NCBI GenBank assembly: GCA_015680685.1
Contig: MNCI01009599.1
Location: 31,910-95,909 of the forward strand
Reading direction: 5' to 3'
From: Gnetum montanum
Lineage: Eukaryota > Streptophyta > Gnetopsida > Gnetales > Gnetaceae
DNA length: 64,000 nucleotides
Position 1 is the stretch's first letter. Every line of letters starts with the position of its first letter. A program made the translations under genes and the position numbers. Below, one piece after another: positions 22,313 through 33,879 of the stretch. Under the pieces are notes generated by a model. It saw nothing but the letters and a program-made list of their open reading frames with translations, was not told the origin of the DNA and searched no databases.

Positions 22313-22879
22313 TTAAACCAAGTATCAATTATCTACTTTTTTTCTTTATATTTAGAAGTGTCTTCAATTACTTGTTATCTATTCTACTTGCAAATTTAAC
22401 TGTGTAGTTATTTTTCAATAAAAACATGACTATGATCTCTCTTTAGGATTTAAATATTAAATTCTTAAAGATATCACTTTTTAATTACAACTTCAAGCAA
22501 GAAAGCTTTCAATGAAAGCTAAACAACTAATTCATTTCCTATTGTATTAATTTCTTTTTATTTTGGAGGCTCAAGTTAGAAAAGCTATTAACTTCTAGTC
22601 ATAATTTGTTTCTTATTTCTAATTGTTACTTTTATTTCTCTTCAAAGTATTCTTTTTCTTTTTACAAGAAACCCTTTTGTAAGAAGTAAAAACCTATGAG
22701 GGTTCCTCTAAATAAGGGTAAGACATGATCTTTTTCCTACCCAAGAAGGAATGCTTTTCATCATTGGTTATAAAGAAGAAAACCTAACAAGGCATTTCCA
22801 AAACTAGTGGACCTTTTCTTTAGTCTCTCTCCTCTATGTTGATGATCTAATATACTTTGAATTTTTTAATTATTATTTG

Positions 22880-23340
22880 CAAATATTTTTTGTTGAAATA
22901 ATTCTTGTTAACTATAAAAAGGAATTTGTATTACAAGCACACAATAAGACTTATATTTATCCAATTACATATTATAATCTTCATAATTCTGGCAACTTTT
23001 ATCATCATTTAAGGATATTTCTTTAATGCTTATCCTATTCTACTTAAGAAAAAAGATGTTGAGGGAAAAAACATGTTGAAGTCGAGGATAAAGAAAAACA
23101 ATTTGAAATTGAAGATATAAAGAAAATCAAGTTAATGTCAATGATAAGAATAGTTAAATGATAATAAAGAAATCAAAGAAGATAGAAACTCTTGTGAATA
23201 TTTTTACATGTACTACAAAAAGTATTAATCAGTCTAAACATTCTAAAAAAATTCCTTATCTAAAAAAATACTATTAACTCAAAAATTAAATCAACAATGA
23301 CAAGAAAGTTATAGTTGATGGTAAAGATTCTTTATATACA
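22880..23340 (+). pseudogene. LINE ORF1 remnant, copy 2
   Basis: Nucleotide match to 7085-7390 and, after the element C insertion, to about 11014-11060. Reads FVEIILVNYKKEFVLQA, then IYPITYYNLHN, the Q-YY-LP part of the DUF4283/zinc-knuckle region. The knuckle cysteines are lost and stops are frequent. This copy is uninterrupted and so shows the empty-site state for element C. Confidence 0.45.
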
Positions 23341-23481
23341 ATGAACAAAAAGGGACAAAGTGATGCTGATGAAGTACATGAGCTACTATTTTCTATAAAT
23401 GTAGCTTTTTTACAAATATCAGTGTTATTTCTACCTCAATTTTTTTTTACTATTTTAAGTCTAAACAAGAATGTTGAAAAG

Positions 23482-23520
23482 TGGGGGAGGGAGGTGGGGG
23501 AGGGAGGTGGGGGAGGGAGG
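23482..23520. repeat. G-rich 13-bp tandem repeat, LINE tail
   Basis: Three copies of GTGGGGGAGGGAG, followed by GTGTTAGACCCCC. On the minus strand this is a C-rich tail right after GGGGGTCTAACACC, which I take as the 3' end of the old LINE. The plus-strand LINE at 26228 ends in a comparable TATGACACCCCCC. Runs of G could form a quadruplex. Confidence 0.6.
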
Positions 23521-23989
23521 TGTTAGACCCCCAAAAAATGAATAATCATAAAAATCAAAATCATAGTACATCATATTATTGAAGAGAGAGTCTAAAGAAA
23601 AAGCCCAATGGTTTTGGGGATAACTTTTCAAGTTTTCATCTTTAAAGCCAATCTTGAAAAACCTCCCCTCTAGGGTAGGAAAAAAATCATGCCTTTCCCC
23701 TATTCAAAAGGGCTTTCACAGATATTCACTTCTTATAAAAGGCTTGTAAAGAGAATAAGAAAACTCTCTCTAAAAAAGAATAAATTAATCATAGATAATG
23801 AACAAATAGCAACAAAACCTTCTCATCCTTGAGCCTCCAAAATAAAAAGAAATTAATACTATAGAAAACAAATTAATTGGTTAGCTTTCATTGAGAGCTT
23901 TTTTTCTTTTTAAGTTGTAGCTAAAAAGCAACATCTTTGAAATTTTGGTATTTGAAACTTGAAGAGAGGTCATAGTTATGCTCGTATTG

Positions 23990-25062
23990 CTAGAAAAAAA
24001 TTGAAGCTTCCAAATAAAGTAGAGAATAAATGGTGGAAGATAATTTTAAATGCAAAGAAATATAGTAGAAAAAGTAGGTTGATCACAAAGAATAACTTAG
24101 TTAATACTTAGTTAAAAATTGTTACAAATTCTAGATGTCCATTTCCAAGCATGCTAAGCAATAGGATACTAAAAAACATATGAGAAAATGAATCTTCACT
24201 TCTATAAAGAGGACATTAAAGAGAAACATTTCCCATATATTTCAAATGAGTGCCAATAAAAAGACCTTGATGAATAAAACACATAAAAATATGAATTTTA
24301 GGAAATGGAGGAGATTTTCAATATCTTTTATTTTCCTCATCCAAAAGTATGATGATAATTGTATTTTTCAAGCCTTATTAAATTTGTTATGAATAAAATC
24401 ATCCTTTGTAATAATCTCATAAGTAACTTTTAAATTAAAAGAAAAAACATGTGTACCATCCTTCAAAAAAAATATTTGGAAAAGCCTAATGCAAATTATT
24501 ATTAACTTTAAATAAAGTTTCAAGATTAGAAATTAATTTTTCAAAATTCTTATTTCTCTTTCTGTTCAAACCATAAAGACTAGAGGCTTCATTCCAAGTC
24601 ATCCATCTATCATGCATACGTAGACAAGAAACTAAAATGATACCAAATCTACTCCAAGTGGTACATAATCTAGATGCATTAGTAGCCCAAGCACCTTCAT
24701 TGAAAGAAAGCCACCATCAACTAACTTGTTTAAGTATATCTTCAGAAACTATAATATGATTATAATTCTAATATTTATTAAGCTTGCATTATATCTTCGT
24801 ATCTTTCAAATTTATTTGAGAATTGGAGAGCTAGGAAAAGAAATGGCATGAGGAAAAGAAGATAGTAAAGAAAGTTATTAGAAGATCAACTATTATCATT
24901 CTAAGTTTTTGTTTTTGTTTTGTTTTTTTTTTTTTTTTTTTGCATAAGCCTATTTCTTAAAAGGAGCATCCAAATATCATCTCTATTAATATACTTTGCA
25001 ATTCATTTTGTTGCAAGAAAAATAACTTGGTTATAATAATTAATGAGACTAAGTGCTCTTTC
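23990..25062 (-). pseudogene. Old LINE, ORF2 C-terminal part
   Basis: Minus-strand frames near 25060-24960 read SLINYYNQVIFLATK, then INRDDIWMLLLRNRLM, like the ...LI...NQ...LA.KW...SWK.LIRN segment after the RT of plant L1 elements. Near 24680-24560 they read EGAWATNASRLCTTWSRFG and RWMTWNEASSLYGLNRKRN. An A-rich run on the minus strand (24942-24918) sits between them. Stops throughout. Collinear with 26436-26244 across the younger LINE insertion. Confidence 0.5.
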
Positions 25063-25077
25063 TTTCTTGCTACTAGT

Positions 25078-26228
25078 CGTTGAATTATCTTAGGCTGGCT
25101 AGTCATTGGATTTCAGGGGTCGAGTTTAACAATTTGTATGGGGAATTGGCTACAATGAACCATTGCCTAGTCTAGATTTACTCCTTTCTCCATGGTCATT
25201 GGCAACTTGATGTTACAATGCAAAGCCCTTTTCATGGCCTTCAATGGCTTAATGGGGTTAAACTCTTGCCCTACAGGCCATTTGTCCCCTTGCATTTTAT
25301 GCACGACCCATCTGAATTCATTCAACACTGCAATAAGTATTGGCACAAATAAGAGTCAGTAACATTTTGGATCCCTCTCTTCCAACATATTTGGAGACTT
25401 CTAACCCTCCCCAAAATTAAGCAGTTCCTCTGGTGTCTCCTCCACCATGGTCTACCTATTGGTAAACATTTAGAATATTTGGGGATCCCCGATCCTAATT
25501 GCCCTCTCTGTGGTGGACAAGATGACTTTGTCCATGTGTTTTGGCATTGTTCCTTTGCTCAGCATGTGTGGGAGTGGGCTTTCATTGTTTTTCCATCATA
25601 CAAGTTATCTTAAGAGGATGTCATATTCAGCTTTTTAAACATTACTTCTACTAATCTCAAGTTTCTATGGAAAGTTATTAGGCCTACTATTTTATATTAT
25701 ATTTGGAAGTGAAGATGCAATGTTATATTTCAAAGGATAGATTCTTCTAATAAATGTTTGCTCACTAGGTTGGAGAAGTTGCAGATCTTTCACCTCATTC
25801 ATTTTCAATGCACATCTCAAGCATCAAAGTTCAATCTAGATAGTCATTAGTTGGTTCATCTCTTGCAGCCATGGGAAAGACCTATGCATTCTAGTAACAC
25901 TCATCATCAATAATCTTTGCAAGGAAGCTTCCCCTTTCTATTGTGTGGAGTCACCATTGGAACTCTCTCTATCCTTAATTGAGAGCTTTTTGCCTCATCT
26001 AATTATATGTCATTCTATCTTGTAACGAGTCAATATGTGTGGACGTTTGGTAGTGCTCCAATTTGGGTTTCCTCCTTTAATACTCATTTATTTATAAGGT
26101 TGTTCCTAAGTTTCATTCATAGTGCTCTCAGCTTCCCCTTCCCCTTAACCCTATGACTTATTCAGGTTACTGTAATTGATACACTTTTTAATATCAATAC
26201 AACTTCTTTTCAAGGTATGACACCCCCC
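25078..26228 (+). mobile_element. 5'-truncated plus-strand LINE with zf-RVT domain
   Basis: Flanked by perfect 15-bp target duplications TTTCTTGCTACTAGT at 25063-25077 and 26229-26243. The interior encodes IWRLLTLPKIKQFLWCLLHH, LPIGKHLEYLGIPDPNCPLC and VHVFWHCSFAQHVWEW, the reverse-transcriptase zinc-binding (zf-RVT) domain found near the C-terminus of plant L1 ORF2. The RT itself is missing, as in 5'-truncated LINE copies. Stops interrupt the frame. The 3' end reads ...GGTATGACACCCCCC. It sits inside an older LINE of opposite orientation. Confidence 0.75.
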
Positions 26229-26243
26229 TTTCTTGCTACTAGT

Positions 26244-26436
26244 GAAAATATCCTAAGAAACTCTAGAAAAACCTTTTCTATATTTAATAAACTAAAGAAA
26301 TTGATGAACAATATGATTAGTTTTTCCATAAAAAGTTTTAGAAGGAGCCCAATAACTAGAGTAATAACCATAAGTTGATTGAAGAATTTTCTTAATAACT
26401 AAAACCTTGTCAATAAGGGTGAGCATTTTGTATTTT
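26244..26436 (-). pseudogene. Old LINE, middle fragment
   Basis: Minus-strand frame reads LTLIDKVLVIKKILQSTYGY, then YYSSYWAPSKTFYGK, matching the post-palm region of L1-type RT (...LA..LI...L...Y.S..W.P). It continues leftward past the LINE at 25078-26228 and rightward across element A to 39085. Confidence 0.55.
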
Positions 26437-26441
26437 CATTT

Positions 26442-27370
26442 ATGATGAGTGGCGAGGTACCCCTATGCCCAACTATATAAATCACAAAGCATTCACATGT
26501 GATTCAGTTGAATTCCATGGACTTTATAGTTTTCAATACACTAGTCTTCTAGGAAGTGAACTTTGCCTTAAGGTCATTCATTGTCTTCCCGATTACACTT
26601 GTGAAGCATAATGGTATGGTTAAGAGTAATCGAGACATATAATTTTTATCATTTTGTGTTTTATGGTTTTGGTGCTTGAAAAGAGATAGAATAATTTAAT
26701 AACTAATTTAATTTAACCAACTAACTAATCTTTAACTAATCCTAACATAAGCATCTAGTTCCACTTTCTGTACACATTCTAAACCCATGTATCCATTATT
26801 GGGTTTCCAAGCACTATGCTACTAGGCATACTAAGCAATAACATTACTAGGATTACCAAGTAAATATGTGTTACACTCGAAGTGATCGTACTTATGTGCT
26901 TAACCTATTTAGCTTAATTGATTTAGGTTTAATTTAGTTTAATCGATTAAATATTTAATAAAAATAATGAATGCATAAATAAAACATTTAAGCTATTTAG
27001 AATGCTACACGATTTATCAAGAAGCTCATCTTTATTATCGTACACACTGTTGTGCTCAGGTACAATAATGCTTGAATAAAGATCCATACACTTAATAACT
27101 CTTGCTGTGAGCACTTAGGAAAAATATTCTAACTTTTAAATGTAAAAACTCCAAGAGTTCAACTACTACTATGAATCTGATGCCCATAAACATAGCTGGG
27201 AGTTCATATTTATAGTTTTTGCTCTAGGGCTGCATTGATGGGGCCTCAACAACATAGCAAACACTATGTTGACATGGCCCCATTGATGTAAATAGGACCT
27301 TATCGGTGGGGGTCCATCAACGAGGCCATGTCAACATGGGCCTGTTGACACAGCTTATTGATGTTCATCA
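26442..27370 (-). repeat. Element A 3' LTR
   Basis: Starts TGATGAG and ends TTCATCA. In element orientation, a U3 cluster of GGGGCCCC/CATCAAC palindromic units (27360-27229) precedes a TATA box (TATAAATATG, complement of about 27205-27214). Homologous to 38146-39079. Confidence 0.85.
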
Positions 27371-27613
27371 TACCCCTACGATTGAATGAAAACTCATCCT
27401 TGAGTTCTTTTACAAAATTGGGAAGGTATGGGATTCTTTACTGACTCTTAACAAAACAAAACAAATTGACTTAACAAAATTGAGTGCTCAAGTGTACAAA
27501 TTAACAAATTATAAAAAATCATGGTGTTCATGACACAAAATTGAATACCATTACATGACTCTATAAAAATTTTAACAACACATCCTTTGATGGTGTGAAG
27601 ATAGTGGTGAAGA

Positions 27614-30471
27614 TCAAATAATCCTAGGCAATGGTGGCTCTTGAGAATTTGAAGGACCTTTATCAGCTTTGGGCATGTACAATGGCTAAGGTAGTTGTGG
27701 CTATTCTACTGCACTTGCAAGCTCTAGTGGAAGGTGAAAGGCATTAAGTAATGCCTTCATCTTCTCCTCCTTACTCTAGGGATCATTCATAGTCCACATG
27801 GCTTCACCAATGTTGGTCAGAATGAGAACATCCCATGGAGAGGGCATGTTCAGGAACATCTCCTTTACATTGACAAACTAGGTAGAAAACTATTTACATT
27901 TGATGTTGAACACCCTTATTGCATTCTACAACTCCTGGTAGTCATTCATCCTTCTAGCCAGGTTCTCAACAGTTGATCTTTGATTTGTGAAATGTGCCTA
28001 AAGGACTTCAAGTTCAACATTAGCCATCGCAAGCTTGTCCTTGGTGTCCTTGTGGTGCTTGAACTCAATCTTGTATAGTAAGTACAAGCTGGCCACCTAC
28101 TTCTCTAACTCAGGCCATGGTCATTCAATAATAAACAGAGCTAGATTTTCATAATGAAGATTGGCAAGCTCCATATACTCCATCTTTCCTCGATTTGCAA
28201 CTCCTTTGTGTAGATTTCTACCTTGTTGTAGACATCTATCCCATCAACGATGGGTTGTCAAACTTTCCTTCCTTGTTGGAGTTGTTGGAGGGCTTCATTT
28301 ACCTTAGCATTCACCACTTGGATATGTTTTTCATTTAGGTCCTTTTATAGACTAACCTATTATCTATAATGATCTTTAACTTTCTCAAATTTGAGACCTT
28401 CAGATTTACAAGTGGCTACCTCAATTGTAGTCTTCTAGAAAAAAGTGCACACCTCTTCCATGGAGAGATTCTTGTTCTCTACTAGCAATCTCCTTAGCTT
28501 TATGTTTGCTTTGGCTAGTTGTTGTTGCTGTTGATGGATGAAATTTGTTAACTGTTGCTTGTACGCATCAACATTTCACATGTAATGGTTCTCTACAATC
28601 AGTTGGACGTTCTCCTAGTGGATCTAATCCAAGGCCTTCTAAATATTTTGCTATGTGGCTTATGCTAAGGATTTGTATAACATTGTCATCTCCATTGCAT
28701 TCTCAACCCCTTTTAGCCTAGATTAAAGTTGTTGCATAGCTTCATCTCTTGTGAGTGCTGAGTTGAGAAACATGGGGTCGGCAATTTGAGCTCTTAGTTT
28801 GATAACCTTTGTAGCCAAGCATTCATTCCACTCTTTAGCTATTTTGAGTTTCCCCTCCAATATGATGTTCTTGCCCCTTCCCTCTAGTAGCTCTGATTAG
28901 ATTGTAGTGATGTTATCTAAAAGGTCAAAGACATTTGAAAGTAGTTGCCTGGTTCCCACTAGTTCGTCTAACAACTCTTCATGTTGTGTTGCACTTATTT
29001 TGCCACTTGTAGTTCTTGTAGATGTCTACACATCTTTGAGTGTAGTGATGTTTGGTGCAGATGCCATAGGTGTGTTGAGCTTTTCAACAATCCTATCAAC
29101 AACCACTTCTACTATTGTTTCCTGCCCCTGGTGCTACATCACTAAAAAAATTGCCCCTTCATCCTTCTCCAAGCACATTGAGAAGGTCATAATGTTTCTA
29201 GAAATTTTTGGAAGTGGTTATTGTTCTATGAGAAATATTGTGACCTCTCTAGTGCTTGGATTCAACCTCGTGGGCAGCTACATTCTTTGGGTTGAGAAAA
29301 TGGATCCATCCTCACCCATCAGATTGATTTTTTGGGCCATCTCATTAAGGTGACTCATGGTTGATCTATATATAGATGGGTCCCCACCACTTGTGCTTGC
29401 TCTTTGCTCTTATTCACTCAAGAGCCATTCTCTATATTCACGCAACCATTGGATAATTGTAGCGATGTCTGACATTATTGTTTGAGTGGTAGGTGGTGGT
29501 GGTGGTGGTCATTGCTTCTCTTCTTGAATTATAGTTGTAGGCATTTTATCCTTCATCATTTTTGCCCAATTGGCAATTAAAACTTGCCTGATGTCATCAT
29601 TGGTGTAACAGACTATCCCTTCTCTTAGATAGAGTTTTTTGATGAGGTATGCGAAGGGGAGTGCCTTCCTTGTGCATTCATTTTCTTTAAAGTGCTTCTC
29701 CATCTCTAGATAGATTGGCTATGGAAGGTTGACCAGGAATCACCCACTCAAAGTGGCAAATGCTAGGGAAGAGAAGGTAATGATTTTGCTTGGCCTCACC
29801 ATGGGATTAAGGTGGAGGGCCAAAATCTTATAATGGATCCTCTCTATTGGTATGAGCATGTTAAACTCCTTGCTATCAACACTGTAATAGTGTCACACCC
29901 ATTCTTTCTTGATGCTTAGATTCACATACATTGGGATTTCATTAAGTTTTGCCCCTATTTCAAGCAACTTAAGCATTGTAGTACTAGCCTATGCCTATTC
30001 CTTGATCTTTACTATTGCTCTAGGCTTCTTGTTATTCTAAAACAAAAACATTTCTCCCCTATACCACTCCCCAGTGGAAGTGATGATTGGCCATATGGGA
30101 GAGGCCTTTAGCTGGTCCTACACTTTTCTTGGTGCATGCTCTAGGAAAGGGCCAAAGTTTAGCTCATAGAGCATCAATTTTTGGACCTCCCTCAATTTGA
30201 TTTGATTTAGGCAAGCCTCTATTCAGGTCACCTCAAGGTTTGCTAGTTATGTACATGTGTCATCTCAATGGAAGTTTTTTGTTGCTACTACTGCTAGTTC
30301 TAGAATTTGTCTGATAGATTCCATTTCTGCCTCCTCCCTAAGAGGACTTATGGCATGGGTTGCAAGCGGTTGTTCTTGTTGGGGCTATTCTTGGCCTCTT
30401 CCCATTCTAGGCCATTTTCCCCTTGGTTGGGATGGTCCTGCTTCCTACGTGTGCTTTCCTTTTGGTGCCAT
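27614..30471 (-). pseudogene. Element A extra ORF (plant-transposon-protein-like, coiled coil)
   Basis: From ATG at 30471 (MAPKGKHT) to TGA at 27614, about 950 codons with many stops. The N-terminal part has LYELNFGPFLEHAPR and GEWYRGEMFLF. The central block ALPFAYLIKKLYLREGI and YTNDD resembles the end of the 'putative plant transposon protein' (Transposase_32-like) domain. The C-terminal half is Gln/Leu/Lys-rich and probably coiled coil (QQQQQLAKANIKL, EVNEALQQL-like stretches). Equivalent ORFs occur in B (40814-43614) and D (57642-60401). Position downstream of integrase is where Athila elements carry an env-like gene, but I see no signal peptide or membrane segment. Function unknown. Confidence 0.6.
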
Positions 30472-30899
30472 CTATGGTCACAACACATCCATGGATTAGT
30501 AGATGTAATGTGTAACTTTAAAGTTTTTGAATACCTTTTCTCATTAGTTAGTTCCACTTTGGCTAAGGTTGAACCATGGTAGATTGATTATTTTATTAAT
30601 TATTTATTATACTTGTCACTTGAGCTTGTTGGAAAGGTTTAACTCTTGTAATTTAGTGTTTAATGGTTTATTTTTCAATTAAACCATTTTTGGAAGTTAG
30701 AAATTTTTTTTAAAAAAAATTGGTCAGAAATGGTACATTTTTGGCCCCCACAATGCAGAGCTTACCTATGGTTTGTAGGGTTGAAGAACGGAGAGATTTG
30801 GAGAGATGTGTTATGGGCTCTGGAAGGTTCTGGGTTTTAAAAAATTGAAAAACTCCTTTGGCGTTTATGAGAAAATGTAAAATTTTCTAAGTGGGGTTG

Positions 30900-30965
30900 C
30901 ACCTATGTATACTATTTTTCCACCATGTCGATGGGGCCTTGTATATGGGGCCCATCAGCCAAAAT
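30900..30965 (-). promoter_or_regulatory. Element A internal palindromic module
   Basis: CCATGTCGATGGGGCC and ATATGGGGCCCATCA lie about 440-490 bp upstream of the extra-ORF ATG. They are the same kind of GGGGCC/GGCCCCAT units as in A's own LTR U3. A weak TATA-like ATAGTATACATAG (complement of about 30905-30916) lies just downstream in element orientation. Confidence 0.5.
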
Positions 30966-30971
30966 TTTCAA

Positions 30972-32330
30972 AGTTGAATATCTCTAGAAATATAAGGAAT
31001 TTTTCAATGAAATTGATGTCTATGGAATCCTAGAAAAGCCAAGAATATGATAACAGCATTGAAGAGGGTCTTTGAAAGTTCAAAAATTAAAAAATTTGAT
31101 GGAGAACATATTTAATGAATAAAATGTACAAAGGAGCACATGGTCTAATGTGGAAGATGGCTGTACAAAAGATTTTGGCTACAAGAATGCCTAGGGATAA
31201 GGTGCTTAACGAACCTAACCAAGGGAAATGAAAGTGGATCCTTCCCATAGTAGGCACATGCCCTTTTTGCCCTCACATAAACATAACCTAAGCATAAATG
31301 GAAGATGGAGAAGGTGGAATGGAATTATAAACTAAGGTCATAAGAAGTCCCTTGTGAAGTTCATGTTTAAAATGATCAAAGGAGATGTATCCTTAGTCTA
31401 GACCAAAACCAACCTCGTTTAGTGACTTGGCATTGCCACTCCAAGATCGATCCATCCCCTCAAGACCTGAGGGTGCTTCCACAAAACAACCACCATTTCA
31501 TAAAGAGAAGAAAAGAGAAGTAGGAAGTAAGAGAGGGCCTTAGTTAGAGGGGACCTTCAAGCATGGGTGCATGTCTTTCTAGTCCCATAACCAGTGTTTG
31601 TAGCATGTTTATTTATCTAAGGGATGTGTTTTGAATTCCCATCATGTTTTTATTTTTTGGATGGAAACCACACCATATAAAGACTTTATTTAACTTCCTA
31701 TTTAGTGGTTGGAATGGAATGGTAAGAAGTCCATGAAAAACACTCAAGCACTCAAGGAAGTAGAAAAGTACAAAGAGTATTGAGTCCCCTTGAAGTCACA
31801 CCCTATTCAAACCTTTGAATCCTTTCCAATTCCAAAAACTACCAAGATCACAAATTTATTAAAATTTGATTGAATGAAAGGGACCTTAAACTTCCAAAAT
31901 AAGGAAAACCATAGAGTTTGTGGATGGGTAAATGTCGTGGACTCATTGCCTATTCCATGAAAAAGAAACCATGACTGAGCCATTGATACAAAAATTCAAA
32001 AATAGAAACCAGACAGTAGCAACCCAAACATTAAGTACAAACCACCAATAGTAGCTACAGTACCATTGTGTCCTATTGGCAATAAAGCACTTTTATTAGG
32101 AAAAATTTGAAAACCACACTTAAATAAAGCAAAACAAAACAAAGTATAGAAGAAAGTGTGAAATATTCAATAAAGATTCAAATGTACTAATGATGGTGTA
32201 GAACAAAAAATGGTGTAAATGGTAATATATTAAAAAATCAAGAAGTTGTATAATAAATAAATTCTAAAACCAAAAACATGAAAAATAAAAAATAAAAAAA
32301 TTGAGAAGCCATATGGATGATTAGCATGAA
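30972..32330 (-). other. Element A spacer between integrase and extra ORF
   Basis: No coding domain. Shares short blocks with the spacers of B and D: CAAGCATGGGTGCATGTCTT-type (31557-31578), GAAGTCACACCCTA-type (31792-31805) and GTGGACTCATTGCC-type (31937-31950). The conserved order in three elements suggests leader or regulatory sequence. Confidence 0.55.
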
Positions 32331-32559
32331 TGACCATCTCCTTCACAATTGAGTTGGAAGGAGGAGAATCAAAAAATTGAATGTGGTTGCCCATCTATTG
32401 AGGTAGTTGTTGCACTAGCTTGTCCTAGTTCTAGGAAAAGCATCACTTATTGGATGTTGACCAGCTACTTTTTATTTGGGCTTTCAGGTTTGTATATGGT
32501 CATGACCTTAGAAGGAAAGGCTTCAGTAATTATATAAGGTCCTTCCCACAATGTTTGGA

Positions 32560-33500
32560 ATTTTGTTTTCTAAGGTACATGTGTGGGATTCTAGTAAAGA
32601 ACCTTATCTCTTGGTTGAAATTTCACTTTCTGTATTCTTTGGTCATGCCATTGCTTGTTGAATGTCTTATGCACTTCATTCAAAGATAGGGCCACCAATC
32701 TATTTTCATCTAGCACATTAAAGTTGATTAGTATTTCTTTTTGTGCTAAGCTTAGGTCAAGATTTAGATCACAAGCTGTTGAAAGTGTATGGAGCTTGGA
32801 TTGAATCGGGAGCATTGAAAATTTTCTGTACACTAGCTCATAGGGAGAATAGCCAATAGGAAGTTTCCATGTTGAGCAGTAGGCTCCATAGGGCATCGTT
32901 GTAAGTTTTGTGCTCCAATCTCTCCTATATTTGCTTATGGTCCTTGTTAGGATCTTTGTGATCTCTAGGTTAGTTACTTTGGCTTGATTGTTGGCTTGGG
33001 GGTGATAGGGTGTTGTTAATTTATGTTCAACCCCCAAGCATTACATTAGCTTTCTAAAAGTGGCACCTATGAAATGAGTTTCATTATTAGAAATTAGTGC
33101 ACATGGCACCCCACACTTGTTTACAACATGTTGTTGTACAAATCTAGCAATAGTGGATGATGTACAATTGGTGATGGCTATTGCTTCTACCCATTTTGTA
33201 TAGTAGTTGATTGCTATGATGATATATGCCTTTCCATTGGACATGGATGTGATGGAACCCATGAAGTTAATGCCCCATATGTCAAAGGGCTCCAATGATT
33301 GAATCCACTATTGAGTACCTTCCATTCAAGTAATCATCCCACCATCTTGTTGACAATGTTCACAAGATTGGACAAACTGGTGGGCATCCATAAATATTGT
33401 ACTCCAATAGTATCCACCCATCAAGATTTTTATGGCCACGCATCTCCTTGCATAGTGGCCTTTATAAGGCCCTTCATGAGCATTCTGGAGAATGTGCAGT
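32560..33500 (-). pseudogene. Element A integrase
   Basis: In order: an H2C2 zinc-binding region (AHEGPYKGHY, then FVQSCEHCQQDG, about 33480-33350). The catalytic core follows (WGINFMGSITSMSNGKAYII at about 33270, LISNNETHFIGATF, then HPQANNQAKVTNLEI). A C-terminal part comes last (YSPYELVYRK, ARKE-type helix, PRDKVLY). Compared with the usual D-D-E family motifs (GVDFMGP, ISDNGTHF, NGQAEVTN), all three catalytic acids are replaced: Asp to Asn, Asp to Asn, Glu to Lys. Each needs only a G-to-A change. Stops split the frame at 33038-33040 and elsewhere. Confidence 0.8.
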
Positions 33501-33879
33501 TGATCTTCATCAGGGACACACCAACAAATTAGGCTATCGATGGATACCTTATAGAGGTGTCTATTGATTTCTATGAAGTATTTGGCCCAATGAAGAAATT
33601 GTTGCTTTTGTCTAAGATCAGGATATTGTGGGATCTCCTAAGTGAGAAGGTAAGTGAGGATGTCATCATACCATTTTGTTTCTATGGGCACTTGGTTATT
33701 TATTGCTCTTGTAAAGAGGAGTTCATCTAGAAACTGATCAAAGAGTGGGCTTTCCTACTCTTTGTTATCCCATCTTGATTGAGAGAGATGATCAATGATC
33801 ACATTCTCAATCCCTTTTCAATCTACCATCGTGAAATTGAATTCCTGCAAGTTTAAGAGCCACTATATGATACGAGGGC

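Larger units (their letters stand above)
22310..24110. repeat. Long imperfect inverted repeat, arms about 550 bp
   Basis: The left arm (about 22330-22880) is the reverse complement of the right arm (about 23545-24100) with many substitutions. Landmarks shared after inversion are TCAATGAAAGCTAA, ATTAATTTCTTTTTATTTTGG, GGAGGCTCAAG, ATAAGGGTAAGACATGAT-like and TTTTTCCTACCC. The right arm is collinear with the 3' part of the old minus-strand LINE. The left arm is probably a second LINE copy in opposite orientation. The roughly 650-bp spacer holds LINE ORF1 copy 2 and a G-rich tract. Confidence 0.7.

Noticed and set aside
28907-29353. 148-codon plus-strand open frame
   Set aside because: Antisense to the element A extra ORF; low-complexity Ser/Val/Thr content and no matching domain.
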